A stretch of 5,907 bases of DNA from Bryobacterales bacterium (GCA_020853155.1 JADYZL010000162.1:1-5907), one strand, 5' to 3'. Counted from the first letter of the stretch, positions 1 to 5,907 are shown. Numbers and translations: made by a program. The notes: generated by a model from the letters alone, not told the origin.

Positions 1-1238
1 GGCCCCGCCGAATCGAGGCGGAAGTCGTTGTACTTCGGGTTCGTTGCGGCCCACAATCGCACTGCCTTGGGCGACACGTTGCTTGTAACGCGCAGTGCGC
101 CGTCCGGCTCCACGGTCCAGTGCAGTTCGGGCCGGGGCTGCCCTTCAACCACCGCTTGATAGAACGCCTTGATGGAATCGAACGCATCCGTTCCCTTCGA
201 GACGTTATGTCCCGCGTTGGGCACATACCGCAGATGCTTCTCTCCCGGCAGGCCGGGATAGTAGAAACGCGAAGATTCCGGGCGGAAAAATTGGTCGCCC
301 GATCCGTTCACCATGAACTTGGGCATGGTGTATCGGGACCGGTATGCATACGGATCGACAATGGCCATCATCGCCCGGAACTCGGGATCGTCAATACGAT
401 CCATAATTCCCTCCCGGAAATAATCGCCCACCGCCGTCGCCCAGAAACCGTACTTGCGGTAGTGATAAACGAAGGCCTTTTCCACATTCAGCGTATCGAT
501 CACGATGGGCACCGCGGCCACGACGCGCTTATCCACCGCCGCCGTGGTCCACGTCGTCCACCCGCGTTTTGAGCCACCGGCCACCACGAACTTGCCCACC
601 GCCGTGCCGCCGCCCTCCTTGGTTGCGGAAAACGACGTCACGGTATCCATCGCCCGCACCGCCGCTTTGGTCATCGGCAGCCGCGCTAGCCACTTCGGGT
701 CTTTCGAACCTTCGAGATACCGCCTCCAGCCGTATGAAATAAGCTCATCCTCCTTGCGAGGGCCAAAGTTGTCGTTCTTGAACACCAAAGGCTGATTCGG
801 CACCATGCGCAGTTCCGTAACGACACTCCGGGTCTTCCGGGCAAGGTCGGCGTAGTCGCGCGAAGGCTTGGGAATCTTGCCGTCGTTCGCGCCACCCGAA
901 ATAAACAGCAGCCCCGTCTCAAATTTCACCGCTGCGGGGGTGTAGACCCAGAGATAGTGCTCCCATTTCGTGCGATTCACTTCGGCTTCACTGAGCCAAT
1001 CCTGGGAGGTCATCCGCAGCAGAGACGCCCGCACGCCATCACTTTCCTGCGCCTGCACGAACTCATAGCGATACGCGGGGTCCGGCGCTTGCACATAGGC
1101 ATCGAGCGGCGTCTTCCCACTCGCCATCGGAGTATCGGGAATCTCCTCCACCCTGGCCGATGCGCCCACGCCCGAAAACGACATGAACGCAACAATCGCC
1201 GCAACCGCAAGCAGTCCGATTGGAAGCACTTTTCGCAT
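1..1238 (-). CDS. PhoPQ-activated pathogenicity-related (PqaA-type) secreted alpha/beta hydrolase, C-terminus cut by window edge
   Basis: Reading the minus strand from the ATG at 1238 gives 412 uninterrupted codons running off the left edge, so the stop is not visible. Residues 1-28 form a signal peptide: R2-K3, a hydrophobic core at about 4-22, and an Ala-Ser-Ala cleavage site at 26-28, so the product should be exported. The rest resembles the PqaA family, an alpha/beta-hydrolase fold first named for a PhoP/PhoQ-regulated Salmonella gene. A nucleophile elbow AGGSKRGW lies at 220-227 (Ser223), an acid candidate in NGSGDQFFRPE at 311-321 (Asp315) and a His in NAGHN at 341-345 (His344), in the usual Ser-Asp-His order. 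The part after about 370 looks like the start of a beta-rich C-terminal region. GAGAGG at 1248-1253, nine bases upstream, supports the start. It follows the oxidoreductase gene by 94 bases and is probably the last visible operon member. The family assignment is confident; the substrate is unknown, and the context suggests sugar-related chemistry rather than virulence. Confidence 0.88.
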   Translation of the reverse strand, partial: MRKVLPIGLLAVAAIVAFMSFSGVGASARVEEIPDTPMASGKTPLDAYVQAPDPAYRYEFVQAQESDGVRASLLRMTSQDWLSEAEVNRTKWEHYLWVYTPAAVKFETGLLFISGGANDGKIPKPSRDYADLARKTRSVVTELRMVPNQPLVFKNDNFGPRKEDELISYGWRRYLEGSKDPKWLARLPMTKAAVRAMDTVTSFSATKEGGGTAVGKFVVAGGSKRGWTTWTTAAVDKRVVAAVPIVIDTLNVEKAFVYHYRKYGFWATAVGDYFREGIMDRIDDPEFRAMMAIVDPYAYRSRYTMPKFMVNGSGDQFFRPESSRFYYPGLPGEKHLRYVPNAGHNVSKGTDAFDSIKAFYQAVVEGQPRPELHWTVEPDGALRVTSNVSPKAVRLWAATNPKYNDFRLDSAG

Positions 1239-1247
1239 GCACCGCAC

Positions 1248-1253
1248 CCTCTC
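1248..1253 (-). promoter_or_regulatory. Ribosome binding site of the PqaA-type gene
   Basis: The minus strand reads GAGAGG nine bases before the ATG at 1238. It supports that start and the signal peptide that begins there. Confidence 0.55.
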
Positions 1254-1262
1254 GTTGAGACC

Positions 1263-1273
1263 TTGAATTTCAA
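1263..1273. repeat. Short inverted repeat in the gap before the PqaA-type gene
   Basis: TTGAATTTCAA has perfect five-base arms (TTGAA/TTCAA) around one central base, in an AT-rich patch of the 94-base gap between the oxidoreductase stop and the PqaA-type start. A perfect TTGACA (minus strand, 1282-1287) lies just upstream in the direction of transcription. It could be a small operator site, but a repeat this short also arises by chance. Confidence 0.25.
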
Positions 1274-1332
1274 CTATTCTATGTCAACCCGCATCGTCCC
1301 GCGAGGTTCGGCTCGGCGCTCCTTCGGCCCTT

Positions 1333-2673
1333 TTAGACGGCGCCGGTCCTCGAAGCGCGGTCACGCCCCAGCAGGTCCCACGGTTCGCGCGGCGTGCGCT
1401 CGAGTAGACGATTCGCGGTCTCCGAATTCGTGAAGCGTTCCGCCATTGCATCCCAGTGGAGCTTCTCCCCGGTACGCAGCGCGATATTCCCAAGGTGGCC
1501 GATGTTCGTCGCCCGGTGCGCAGCCTCCGCCGTTGTCACCGGTGGCGCCGCGCCCCTTACGGCATCTACAAAGTGCATGGCATGCTCGCGCGTCGCATCC
1601 TTCGCCGGAACCGCTTGCGCTTCCGTCCGTGGCGCCGCATCGCGCGGGCCGCCCGGTTCCGGATGAATTTCGAATCCCAGCCGTTCCGCGATCATCGTCC
1701 CTTTCGTGCCGTAGAAGGCCATCCCGTTGGGCATGTCCCTTTCCCCGCGCGCGTTGTAGTAGCGCCATTGCGGAGTCCGATAGCCTCCCCCGTGACCATT
1801 GAAATTCACCCCTTCATAGCTCAGGACAAAGCCCTCATATTCAAAGGTCGCTTGCAAGAGATCCGGGTTATCCCCCGCCCCCTCCAGCACCAGACGCCCG
1901 CCTGACGCCGTGATCCGCTTCGGCGCTGCCGCCGCGCCATGCAGCCCCATGATCTGATGAAGGCTATCGAACCGGTGCGTTCCGAAATCGGTGATGGTGC
2001 CCCCCGCATAATCCCGGAACTGCCGGAACTGCCCAAGGAAGCGCCGTTGATTGAAGCGCGCCTTGGGCGCGGGGCCAAGATACATCTCCCAATCGAGCCC
2101 GTCCGGGGGCTCGGAATCCGGCGCTCTGGAGATGACGCTTGGGTAGAGATTCACGTAGTTCCAAATGCGTACATACTTCACCTCGCCGAGATAACCGCCT
2201 TGAACGAGGCTGGCCGCCTGCGCGAAATGTGGCGCGCTGCGGTGCTGGGTGCCCGCGAAGATCAGCTTCCCTGTGCGTTCCATCGCCTCCACGATCTTCC
2301 GCCCTTCGGAGATGGAATACGCCAGAGGCTTCTCGACGTAGACAGCCTTGCCCGCCTCCGCCGCGAGCACCGCGATGGTTGCGTGCCAGTGGTCCGGCGT
2401 TGCGACGATCACGGCATCAATTTCCTTGCGGTCGAGCAGGCGCCGAAAATCCTGCACGGCGTCTGCCGTCCCCAACTGGCGGGCCGCGGTTTGCGCGTTC
2501 GGCAGATAGACATCGGCGGTCGCGACATACCGGGCGCTGGGGTGCTCTTTCGCAAACCCCGCTACGTATCGCCCACGCCCGCCGCAGCCGATGAGCGCCA
2601 GGTTCACTCTTTCGTGGGCGCCCCTCACCTGAGACGAAGCGAGAGCCGTCGCGAGGAAATGCCGTCGTTGCAT
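1333..2673 (-). CDS. Gfo/Idh/MocA-family oxidoreductase with EKP motif and Tat-like N-terminus
   Basis: This 446-residue protein has the Gfo/Idh/MocA layout: an N-terminal Rossmann domain at about 22-140 and an alpha/beta substrate domain after it. Seen directly: the dinucleotide loop GCGGRGR at 29-35; Asp54 at the end of the second strand, which in Rossmann folds favours NAD over NADP; TPDHWH at 92-97; and EKPLAYS at 114-120, where the EKP lysine is the usual catalytic/substrate residue of family dehydrogenases. DFGTHRFD at 229-236 supplies an Asp and a His typical of the active site. The tail, with HWDAMAERF at 406-414 and NRLLER at 421-426 followed by a Pro-Trp, matches a common ending in acidobacterial and planctomycete members. 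The N-terminus MQRRHFL is Tat-like, but the hydrophobic stretch is short and no clear AxA site follows. It lies 53 bases after the GH109-like gene. No Shine-Dalgarno precedes the ATG. It probably oxidises or reduces a sugar or polyol; the substrate is unknown. Confidence 0.9.
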   Translation of the reverse strand: MQRRHFLATALASSQVRGAHERVNLALIGCGGRGRYVAGFAKEHPSARYVATADVYLPNAQTAARQLGTADAVQDFRRLLDRKEIDAVIVATPDHWHATIAVLAAEAGKAVYVEKPLAYSISEGRKIVEAMERTGKLIFAGTQHRSAPHFAQAASLVQGGYLGEVKYVRIWNYVNLYPSVISRAPDSEPPDGLDWEMYLGPAPKARFNQRRFLGQFRQFRDYAGGTITDFGTHRFDSLHQIMGLHGAAAAPKRITASGGRLVLEGAGDNPDLLQATFEYEGFVLSYEGVNFNGHGGGYRTPQWRYYNARGERDMPNGMAFYGTKGTMIAERLGFEIHPEPGGPRDAAPRTEAQAVPAKDATREHAMHFVDAVRGAAPPVTTAEAAHRATNIGHLGNIALRTGEKLHWDAMAERFTNSETANRLLERTPREPWDLLGRDRASRTGAV

Positions 2674-2679
2674 GCGGCC

Positions 2680-2687
2680 ATTCTATA
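2680..2687 (-). promoter_or_regulatory. Possible -10 element directly before the EKP oxidoreductase start
   Basis: The minus strand reads TATAGAAT, ending six bases before the ATG at 2673, and no Shine-Dalgarno lies between. A -10 hexamer at this distance would place the transcription start at or next to the A of the ATG, as in leaderless mRNAs. No matching -35 hexamer is visible 16-18 bases upstream, so this is weak and may be chance. Confidence 0.22.
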
Positions 2688-2726
2688 CGCAGCGGCGCAC
2701 CCGCGGAGGGAGCCGCGCCCCAATCC

Positions 2727-4055
2727 TCAACCGAGCCGCAGCGGCTCGCGCGTCCGCCATTTCCCGCGTGTGAAATCCGGGAAGTCCACGGGCTTTCCAC
2801 CCGCTGCCACGGAACGCGCGCTCAGCGAAATAATCGCGCTCCAGGCTGCGGCGTCGTACACATCCGGGTCCGGCTCCACGCCCGCCCGAACTGCCCTCAG
2901 GAAGCGCTGCCAGAGCATTGAGGTAATCAGGTCGCTGCCATGGCCCCGCCCTTCCTCGTTGAAGCGGGCGGGATCGATCGATTTGTACATCTCATGCTGG
3001 TACTGCGCGGCGTAGTTTTTGAGCGGCTCCCACGTGTGCGGCTTCGGGCTGCGTTCGTCGAAGTAGACCGATTCGAGATTCTCCGCGTAGTGCCCCTTCG
3101 TGCCCTGCACGCGAAACTCCGCCGTGTGCGGGTGCGGCGTGTTCGTATCGAAGTGCAGTGTCACCGTCCGGTCCCGCTTCGTCCGGATCATCGATACGTT
3201 CACATCCCCCTGTTTCATCGCCATCGTCGCGTACGGGCTCTCCTTGCCGTAATACAGCCTGGCGAAATCGTTCAGGCAGCGCGCTTTGCTGCTCATCGAA
3301 ACCAGATGATCGAACTGATCGCCGCGGTTGATATCGAGTAGCCAGGCAATCGGGCCGATGGCGTGCGTGGGGTACAGATTGCAGTTGTGGCCGATCGAAT
3401 ACTGCAAGCGCCACGGCTCGCGCTCCGGATCGAATTTCACCAGTCTCAGGTCATGCACGTAGCCGCCCGCGCAATGAAGCATCTCCCCGAACAATCCCGC
3501 CCTCGCCATGTTCAGGATCTGCAGCAAGTCCGGGGAATAGTTGGCCTGCTCGAGCATCATGCAATGCTTGCCGGTTTTCTCGGAGGTGTCCACCAGCCCC
3601 CAGCACTCATCTTCGGTAAGCCCGGCGGGCACCTCCGTTGTGGCATGCTTGCCCGCGAGCATCGCCGCTTCGCAGACCGGCGCATGCCACTTCCAGCCCG
3701 TGGCGCAGACGATCACATCCAGATCGTCCCGTTCCAGCATGCGCATCCAATCCGTATCATTCTTGCCGTAGAGCTTCGGTTCCGGCTTCCCGGCCTCCGT
3801 CACCCAGCGCTTCGCCCGGTAGAGATAGGCGTCGTTAATATCGCAGAGCGCCGGTACTTCGACGCTATCCATGTGCAACAGGACATCCAGGTGCGCGGAT
3901 CCGCGGTCTCCCACTCCCACGAAGCCGAAGCGCAGGGGCCGAGTGAGCGTCTCACCCGCGAAGCCGCGTTGGCCCGCCGTTCCCAGATCGAGCAAAGCCG
4001 CCAGAGCCGCGCTGTGCCCGCGATGCAAATTCCGTTCCATCGTTTTCCTCATCAT
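2727..4055 (-). CDS. GH109-like Gfo/Idh/MocA-fold protein (putative NAD-dependent glycosidase), paralogue of the preceding gene
   Basis: This 442-residue protein has a Rossmann domain (GVGDRG at 47-52, Asp72 as NAD-type acidic residue) and a substrate domain closely resembling GH109, whose characterised member is the Elizabethkingia alpha-N-acetylgalactosaminidase. That enzyme cleaves glycosides through transient oxidation by a bound NAD. GH109 hallmarks: the EKP lysine is absent (EVP at 141-143), GGYVHDLR at 197-204, LYPTHAIGP at 227-235, LDINRGD at 240-246, VYDAAAW at 399-405 and DFPDFTRGKW at 424-433. From memory of the reference, its Glu149, Tyr179, Arg213, Tyr225 and His228 correspond to Glu169, Tyr199, Arg216, Tyr228 and His231 here; Tyr307 is replaced by His310. 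Two starts are plausible. The ATG at 4055 has GAGG nine bases upstream; the in-frame ATG at 4040 has GAGGA five bases upstream and would remove five residues. The N-terminus has a hydrophobic stretch but no twin arginine. It starts 12 bases after the upstream gene, so the two are almost certainly cotranscribed. Actual substrate uncertain. Confidence 0.9.
   Translation of the reverse strand: MMRKTMERNLHRGHSAALAALLDLGTAGQRGFAGETLTRPLRFGFVGVGDRGSAHLDVLLHMDSVEVPALCDINDAYLYRAKRWVTEAGKPEPKLYGKNDTDWMRMLERDDLDVIVCATGWKWHAPVCEAAMLAGKHATTEVPAGLTEDECWGLVDTSEKTGKHCMMLEQANYSPDLLQILNMARAGLFGEMLHCAGGYVHDLRLVKFDPEREPWRLQYSIGHNCNLYPTHAIGPIAWLLDINRGDQFDHLVSMSSKARCLNDFARLYYGKESPYATMAMKQGDVNVSMIRTKRDRTVTLHFDTNTPHPHTAEFRVQGTKGHYAENLESVYFDERSPKPHTWEPLKNYAAQYQHEMYKSIDPARFNEEGRGHGSDLITSMLWQRFLRAVRAGVEPDPDVYDAAAWSAIISLSARSVAAGGKPVDFPDFTRGKWRTREPLRLG
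4046..4050 (-). promoter_or_regulatory. Ribosome binding site supporting an alternative start at 4040
   Basis: The minus strand reads GAGGA five bases upstream of the ATG at 4040. This site lies just inside the longer reading from 4055, which has its own GAGG at 4065-4068 overlapping the upstream stop codon. Both starts are in frame and differ by five residues; spacing slightly favours 4040. Confidence 0.45.
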
Positions 4056-4067
4056 GCCCCGCCGCCT

Positions 4068-5411
4068 CTAATCGATCTCGTCCGGATTGATCCCGGGCCG
4101 CTCCTGCCAGCGGCCTCGCGTGAAATCGGGAAACTCCAGCGGCTGCGAACGAGTGGCCACGCTCTCAATCGAAAGCGGCACGATCGCGCTCCATGCCGCC
4201 GCGTCATAAACGTCCGTATCCGGCGCAAGCCCAGCCTGCAGGCGCTTCACCAGCCGGTAGATCAGCATGTAGTCGATGCCGCCGTGCGAGCCGGTGGCCG
4301 CTTCCCCGCGCTCGCGCCATAGCTTGTGCTGGTAACGCTCCCGGTATGGCGCAATCTCTTCCCATTCATCGCGGGCGCGCCAATTCTCGTTATCGCCCCG
4401 GAAGCTTCGTCCATCGACGAAGATCTTGTCGAGCATCACCGAATACACGCCCTTCGAGCATTGCAACCGCGTCAGGTGTTCCTTCACGCGCGGCGTGTTC
4501 GTATCCAGGTAGAGATGCACCAGCCGGCCTCTCGCGGTCTGAAGGATCGAGGTATTCACATCCCCGAGCCGGTATTCGGCTTTTGCCCGCCAGTCGTCCT
4601 TGCCGAACTCGCGTTCGGCATACTCCCGCATCGCGCCACCGCGCGAACTCATCGAGACGATCGACGTGTAGCGGTCTCCACGGTTGATATCCAGCCACCA
4701 GGAAATCGGTCCAATCGGATGCGTGGGATACAGGTTGCCATTCCGCTTCAGCGTGTGTTCCAGCCTCCACGTCTCCGGGTTGCTCACGGGGCCTGCCTTG
4801 GTGGCGCCGAACTTCACGCTCCGCAGATCGTGCATGTAACCGCCTTCGGCGAACAGCGGCTCTCCGAGGAGCCCTTGCCGTAGCATATTCAGCACCATGA
4901 GCGTGTCTTGGCCATAGCAGTCGTTCTCGAGAATCACGCAGTGCTTGCCCGTCTTCTCAGAGGTTTCCACCAGTTCCCAGCACTGTTCCAGCGTGATGGC
5001 CGCGGGCACTTCCGTCGCGGCATGTTTGCCCGCCTTCATTGCCGCCACGGAGATCGGCGTGTGCCACTGCCACGGCGTCGCATTGAGCACCAGGTCGAGA
5101 TCGTTCCGCTCGCAAAGCCGCTCGTAATCCTTCTCACCCCGCCCGTACCCTTCCGGCCGAGGCATCTTCGCATCCGTCACCAGCTTCTGCGCCCTGGCGA
5201 TGTGCCGTTCGTCGATGTCGGCCACCGCCGTCACGGCGACGTTATCCATGCGGAGGATCTGCCCCAGCAAATCCGTGCCTCTGCCGCCAACCCCAACCAG
5301 GCCCACGCGCAATGTCTTTACCTGCGCATTCGCCTGCGCCGCGGAAAGCGCCAGCGCCGCCGCACTCGATTGCAATACCCGCCGCCGGGATACTTCTCCA
5401 ACACCAGACAC
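4068..5411 (-). CDS. GH109-like Gfo/Idh/MocA-fold protein with Tat signal peptide (putative NAD-dependent glycosidase)
   Basis: I place the start at the GTG at 5411, preceded by GGGAGG at 5417-5422 with a five-base spacer. An in-frame ATG exists at 5483, but it would place the apparent promoter inside the gene and put 24 unlikely residues before the signal peptide. From the GTG the protein has 447 residues. It begins with a Tat signal (SRRRVLQ at 8-14, an alanine-rich core to about 26, and an Ala-Asn-Ala site at 27-29). The Rossmann loop is GVGGRG at 40-45, with Asp65 and Asp67 suggesting NAD. GH109 hallmarks: EVP at 134-136 in place of EKP, LENDCY at 161-166, GGYMHDLR at 190-197, LYPTHPIGP at 227-235, LDINRGD at 240-246, VYDAAAW at 401-407 and FPDFTRGRW at 427-435. 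Counterparts of recalled reference residues Glu149, Tyr179, Arg213, Tyr225 and His228 are Glu162, Tyr192, Arg216, Tyr228 and His231; Tyr307 is Lys310. It is the first gene of the probable operon. Fold and GH109 affinity are confident; the reaction is inferred. Confidence 0.9.
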   Translation of the reverse strand: MSGVGEVSRRRVLQSSAAALALSAAQANAQVKTLRVGLVGVGGRGTDLLGQILRMDNVAVTAVADIDERHIARAQKLVTDAKMPRPEGYGRGEKDYERLCERNDLDLVLNATPWQWHTPISVAAMKAGKHAATEVPAAITLEQCWELVETSEKTGKHCVILENDCYGQDTLMVLNMLRQGLLGEPLFAEGGYMHDLRSVKFGATKAGPVSNPETWRLEHTLKRNGNLYPTHPIGPISWWLDINRGDRYTSIVSMSSRGGAMREYAEREFGKDDWRAKAEYRLGDVNTSILQTARGRLVHLYLDTNTPRVKEHLTRLQCSKGVYSVMLDKIFVDGRSFRGDNENWRARDEWEEIAPYRERYQHKLWRERGEAATGSHGGIDYMLIYRLVKRLQAGLAPDTDVYDAAAWSAIVPLSIESVATRSQPLEFPDFTRGRWQERPGINPDEID

Positions 5412-5416
5412 AAAAA

Positions 5417-5422
5417 CCTCCC
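5417..5422 (-). promoter_or_regulatory. Ribosome binding site fixing the GTG start at 5411
   Basis: The minus strand reads GGGAGG here, five bases before GTG. It is the strongest Shine-Dalgarno in the window and decides the GTG start over the in-frame ATG at 5483. Choosing it leaves the twin-arginine motif at residues 8-14, the normal place for a Tat signal. Confidence 0.75.
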
Positions 5423-5447
5423 GAATCTCTATCGCAAAGGAATTGCC

Positions 5448-5476
5448 AGTATATGAAGCGAGACCGCCGGGCGCAA
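5448..5476 (-). promoter_or_regulatory. Putative sigma-70-type promoter for the four-gene operon
   Basis: On the minus strand TTGCGC (5471-5476, four of six matches to TTGACA) is followed after exactly 17 bases by TATACT (5448-5453, five of six matches to TATAAT). Transcription would begin near 5441, leaving an untranslated leader of about 30 bases before the GTG at 5411 and its GGGAGG. The location in the gap between the DUF2490-like stop and the operon's first gene fits. The assignment assumes a housekeeping sigma factor with standard hexamers. Confidence 0.55.
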
Positions 5477-5488
5477 GGAGCATCCGTT

Positions 5489-5907
5489 CTATCGCCGGCC
5501 GAATAATTGGCGTAGAGAGGCCGTGCTGCTCACGCCCACAAGGAAAGCCATGCTGCTTTCCCGCTCCCCGTTGCCCCGATGGGTTTTCTGTGTGAAGCCG
5601 CCGAATTCGAATGCCAGTGTCCGCGTGGGCCGGAAAGTGAGCCCAGCGTAGATTCGGTTCTTCTCAAAGAATTTCTCCCCTCTCTCGCGGGAGTGGAAGA
5701 AGAGTTCGTCGTAGAGCCCGAGCAGGAGCACCGGCCGGCCGCCATTGCCCCGCCTCAGCGGAATATCGCTCCGTACCAGGTAGCGCAAGCGTTGCTGGCG
5801 GTTCCAACTCCGGTCGAGCCCATCCTTCGCGCCCGTTCCGATAAAGCGATGGTCCACGCGAATGCGGTGGCGCAGCGGAACTTTCCAGAGTGGCCGCGTA
5901 ATGGTGA
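5489..5907 (-). CDS. DUF2490-like outer-membrane beta-barrel protein, C-terminal part (start beyond window)
   Basis: The frame ends in TAG at 5489-5491 and stays open to the right edge, giving about 139 codons of the C-terminal part. The GTG at 5857 is internal: upstream in-frame codons continue the same pattern (RHRIRVDHRF), so I do not take it as the start. The visible part has short alternating hydrophobic/aromatic strands separated by charged turns. It carries motifs I associate with DUF2490: QQRLRYLVRSDIPL, then LYDELFFH, then KNRIYAGLTF, then LAFEFGGFTQK. Family members are thought to be outer-membrane barrels of unknown function, and much of the N-terminal half would lie outside this window. 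It ends 77 bases before the Tat-type GH109 gene on the same strand. The good promoter in that gap suggests the two are separate transcription units, though readthrough is possible because no terminator is visible. The assignment rests on motif pattern only. Confidence 0.72.
   Translation of the reverse strand, partial: TITRPLWKVPLRHRIRVDHRFIGTGAKDGLDRSWNRQQRLRYLVRSDIPLRRGNGGRPVLLLGLYDELFFHSRERGEKFFEKNRIYAGLTFRPTRTLAFEFGGFTQKTHRGNGERESSMAFLVGVSSTASLRQLFGRR

Noticed and set aside
120..1433. Several open frames of 60-158 codons over the PqaA-type gene on both strands
   Set aside because: They are fragments in the wrong frames over a continuous 412-codon frame with signal peptide and catalytic motifs. 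The true gene is easy to miss because it has no stop inside the window.
2702..2717. GC hairpin (CGCGG/CCGCG arms, six-base loop) between the second GH109-like gene and the EKP oxidoreductase
   Set aside because: A five-pair stem without a following T-run is not an intrinsic terminator, and such stems are common by chance in GC-rich DNA.
1939..3015. A 358-codon open frame on the plus strand spanning the oxidoreductase/GH109 junction
   Set aside because: It lies antisense to two well-supported genes and crosses their intergenic gap. Its product is rich in Arg, Pro and Ala with no recognisable domain. GC-rich third positions of the true genes explain it.
3363..4322. A 319-codon open frame on the plus strand, antisense to the two GH109-like genes
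   Set aside because: Low-complexity, His/Arg-rich translation with no motif. It crosses the junction of two genes with intact family motifs, so it is a shadow frame.
4326..5456. Plus-strand open frames of 185 and 182 codons (4326-4883 and 4908-5456)
   Set aside because: Both are antisense to the Tat-type GH109 gene; no domain is recognisable and no independent promoter or ribosome binding site was seen.
5412..5483. N-terminal extension of the first GH109-like gene to an ATG at 5483
   Set aside because: The region contains the promoter and the ribosome binding site of the GTG start, and the extra residues would precede a Tat signal that normally lies at the N-terminus.
5855..5857. GTG as the start of a small 122-residue protein
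   Set aside because: The frame is open upstream to the window edge and the codons there continue the same beta-strand pattern, so the GTG is an internal valine of a larger DUF2490-like protein.

Overview
The window is GC-rich and densely coding, with every convincing gene on the minus strand, so transcription runs from high to low coordinates. The gene content suggests a member of the Acidobacteriota (Solibacter/Bryobacter-like), because it combines several exported Gfo/Idh/MocA-fold proteins, a PqaA-type hydrolase and a DUF2490-like protein. Planctomycetes or Verrucomicrobia remain possible. No rRNA, marker gene or other decisive taxonomic signal is present, so this is inference from gene families.

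Layout, in order of transcription. (1) 5907-5489: the C-terminal part of a DUF2490-like outer-membrane beta-barrel protein, with its start beyond the right edge. (2) 5488-5412: a 77-base gap holding a good sigma-70-type promoter and a strong ribosome binding site. (3) 5411-4068: a GH109-like protein with a twin-arginine (Tat) signal, starting at a GTG. (4) 4055-2727: a second GH109-like paralogue, 12 bases downstream. (5) 2673-1333: a more distant Gfo/Idh/MocA oxidoreductase that keeps the classical EKP motif. (6) 1238 to the left edge: a PhoPQ-activated pathogenicity-related (PqaA-type) alpha/beta hydrolase with an N-terminal signal peptide, cut off at its C-terminus by the window edge.

The last four genes are co-directional with gaps of 12, 53 and 94 bases and probably form one operon driven by the promoter at 5448-5476. 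The likely theme is handling of sugars outside the cytoplasm. Two enzymes look like NAD-dependent glycosidases that cleave by transient oxidation (GH109 mechanism), one looks like a sugar dehydrogenase, and one is a putative serine hydrolase. The substrate cannot be read from the sequence. The points most worth following up are the loss, in both GH109-like paralogues, of a tyrosine that lines the sugar site in the characterised GH109 enzyme, and the grouping of EVP-type and EKP-type enzymes with a PqaA protein.

There is no stretch over 300 bases without a gene. I saw no tRNA, rRNA, CRISPR array, insertion sequence or convincing intrinsic terminator.
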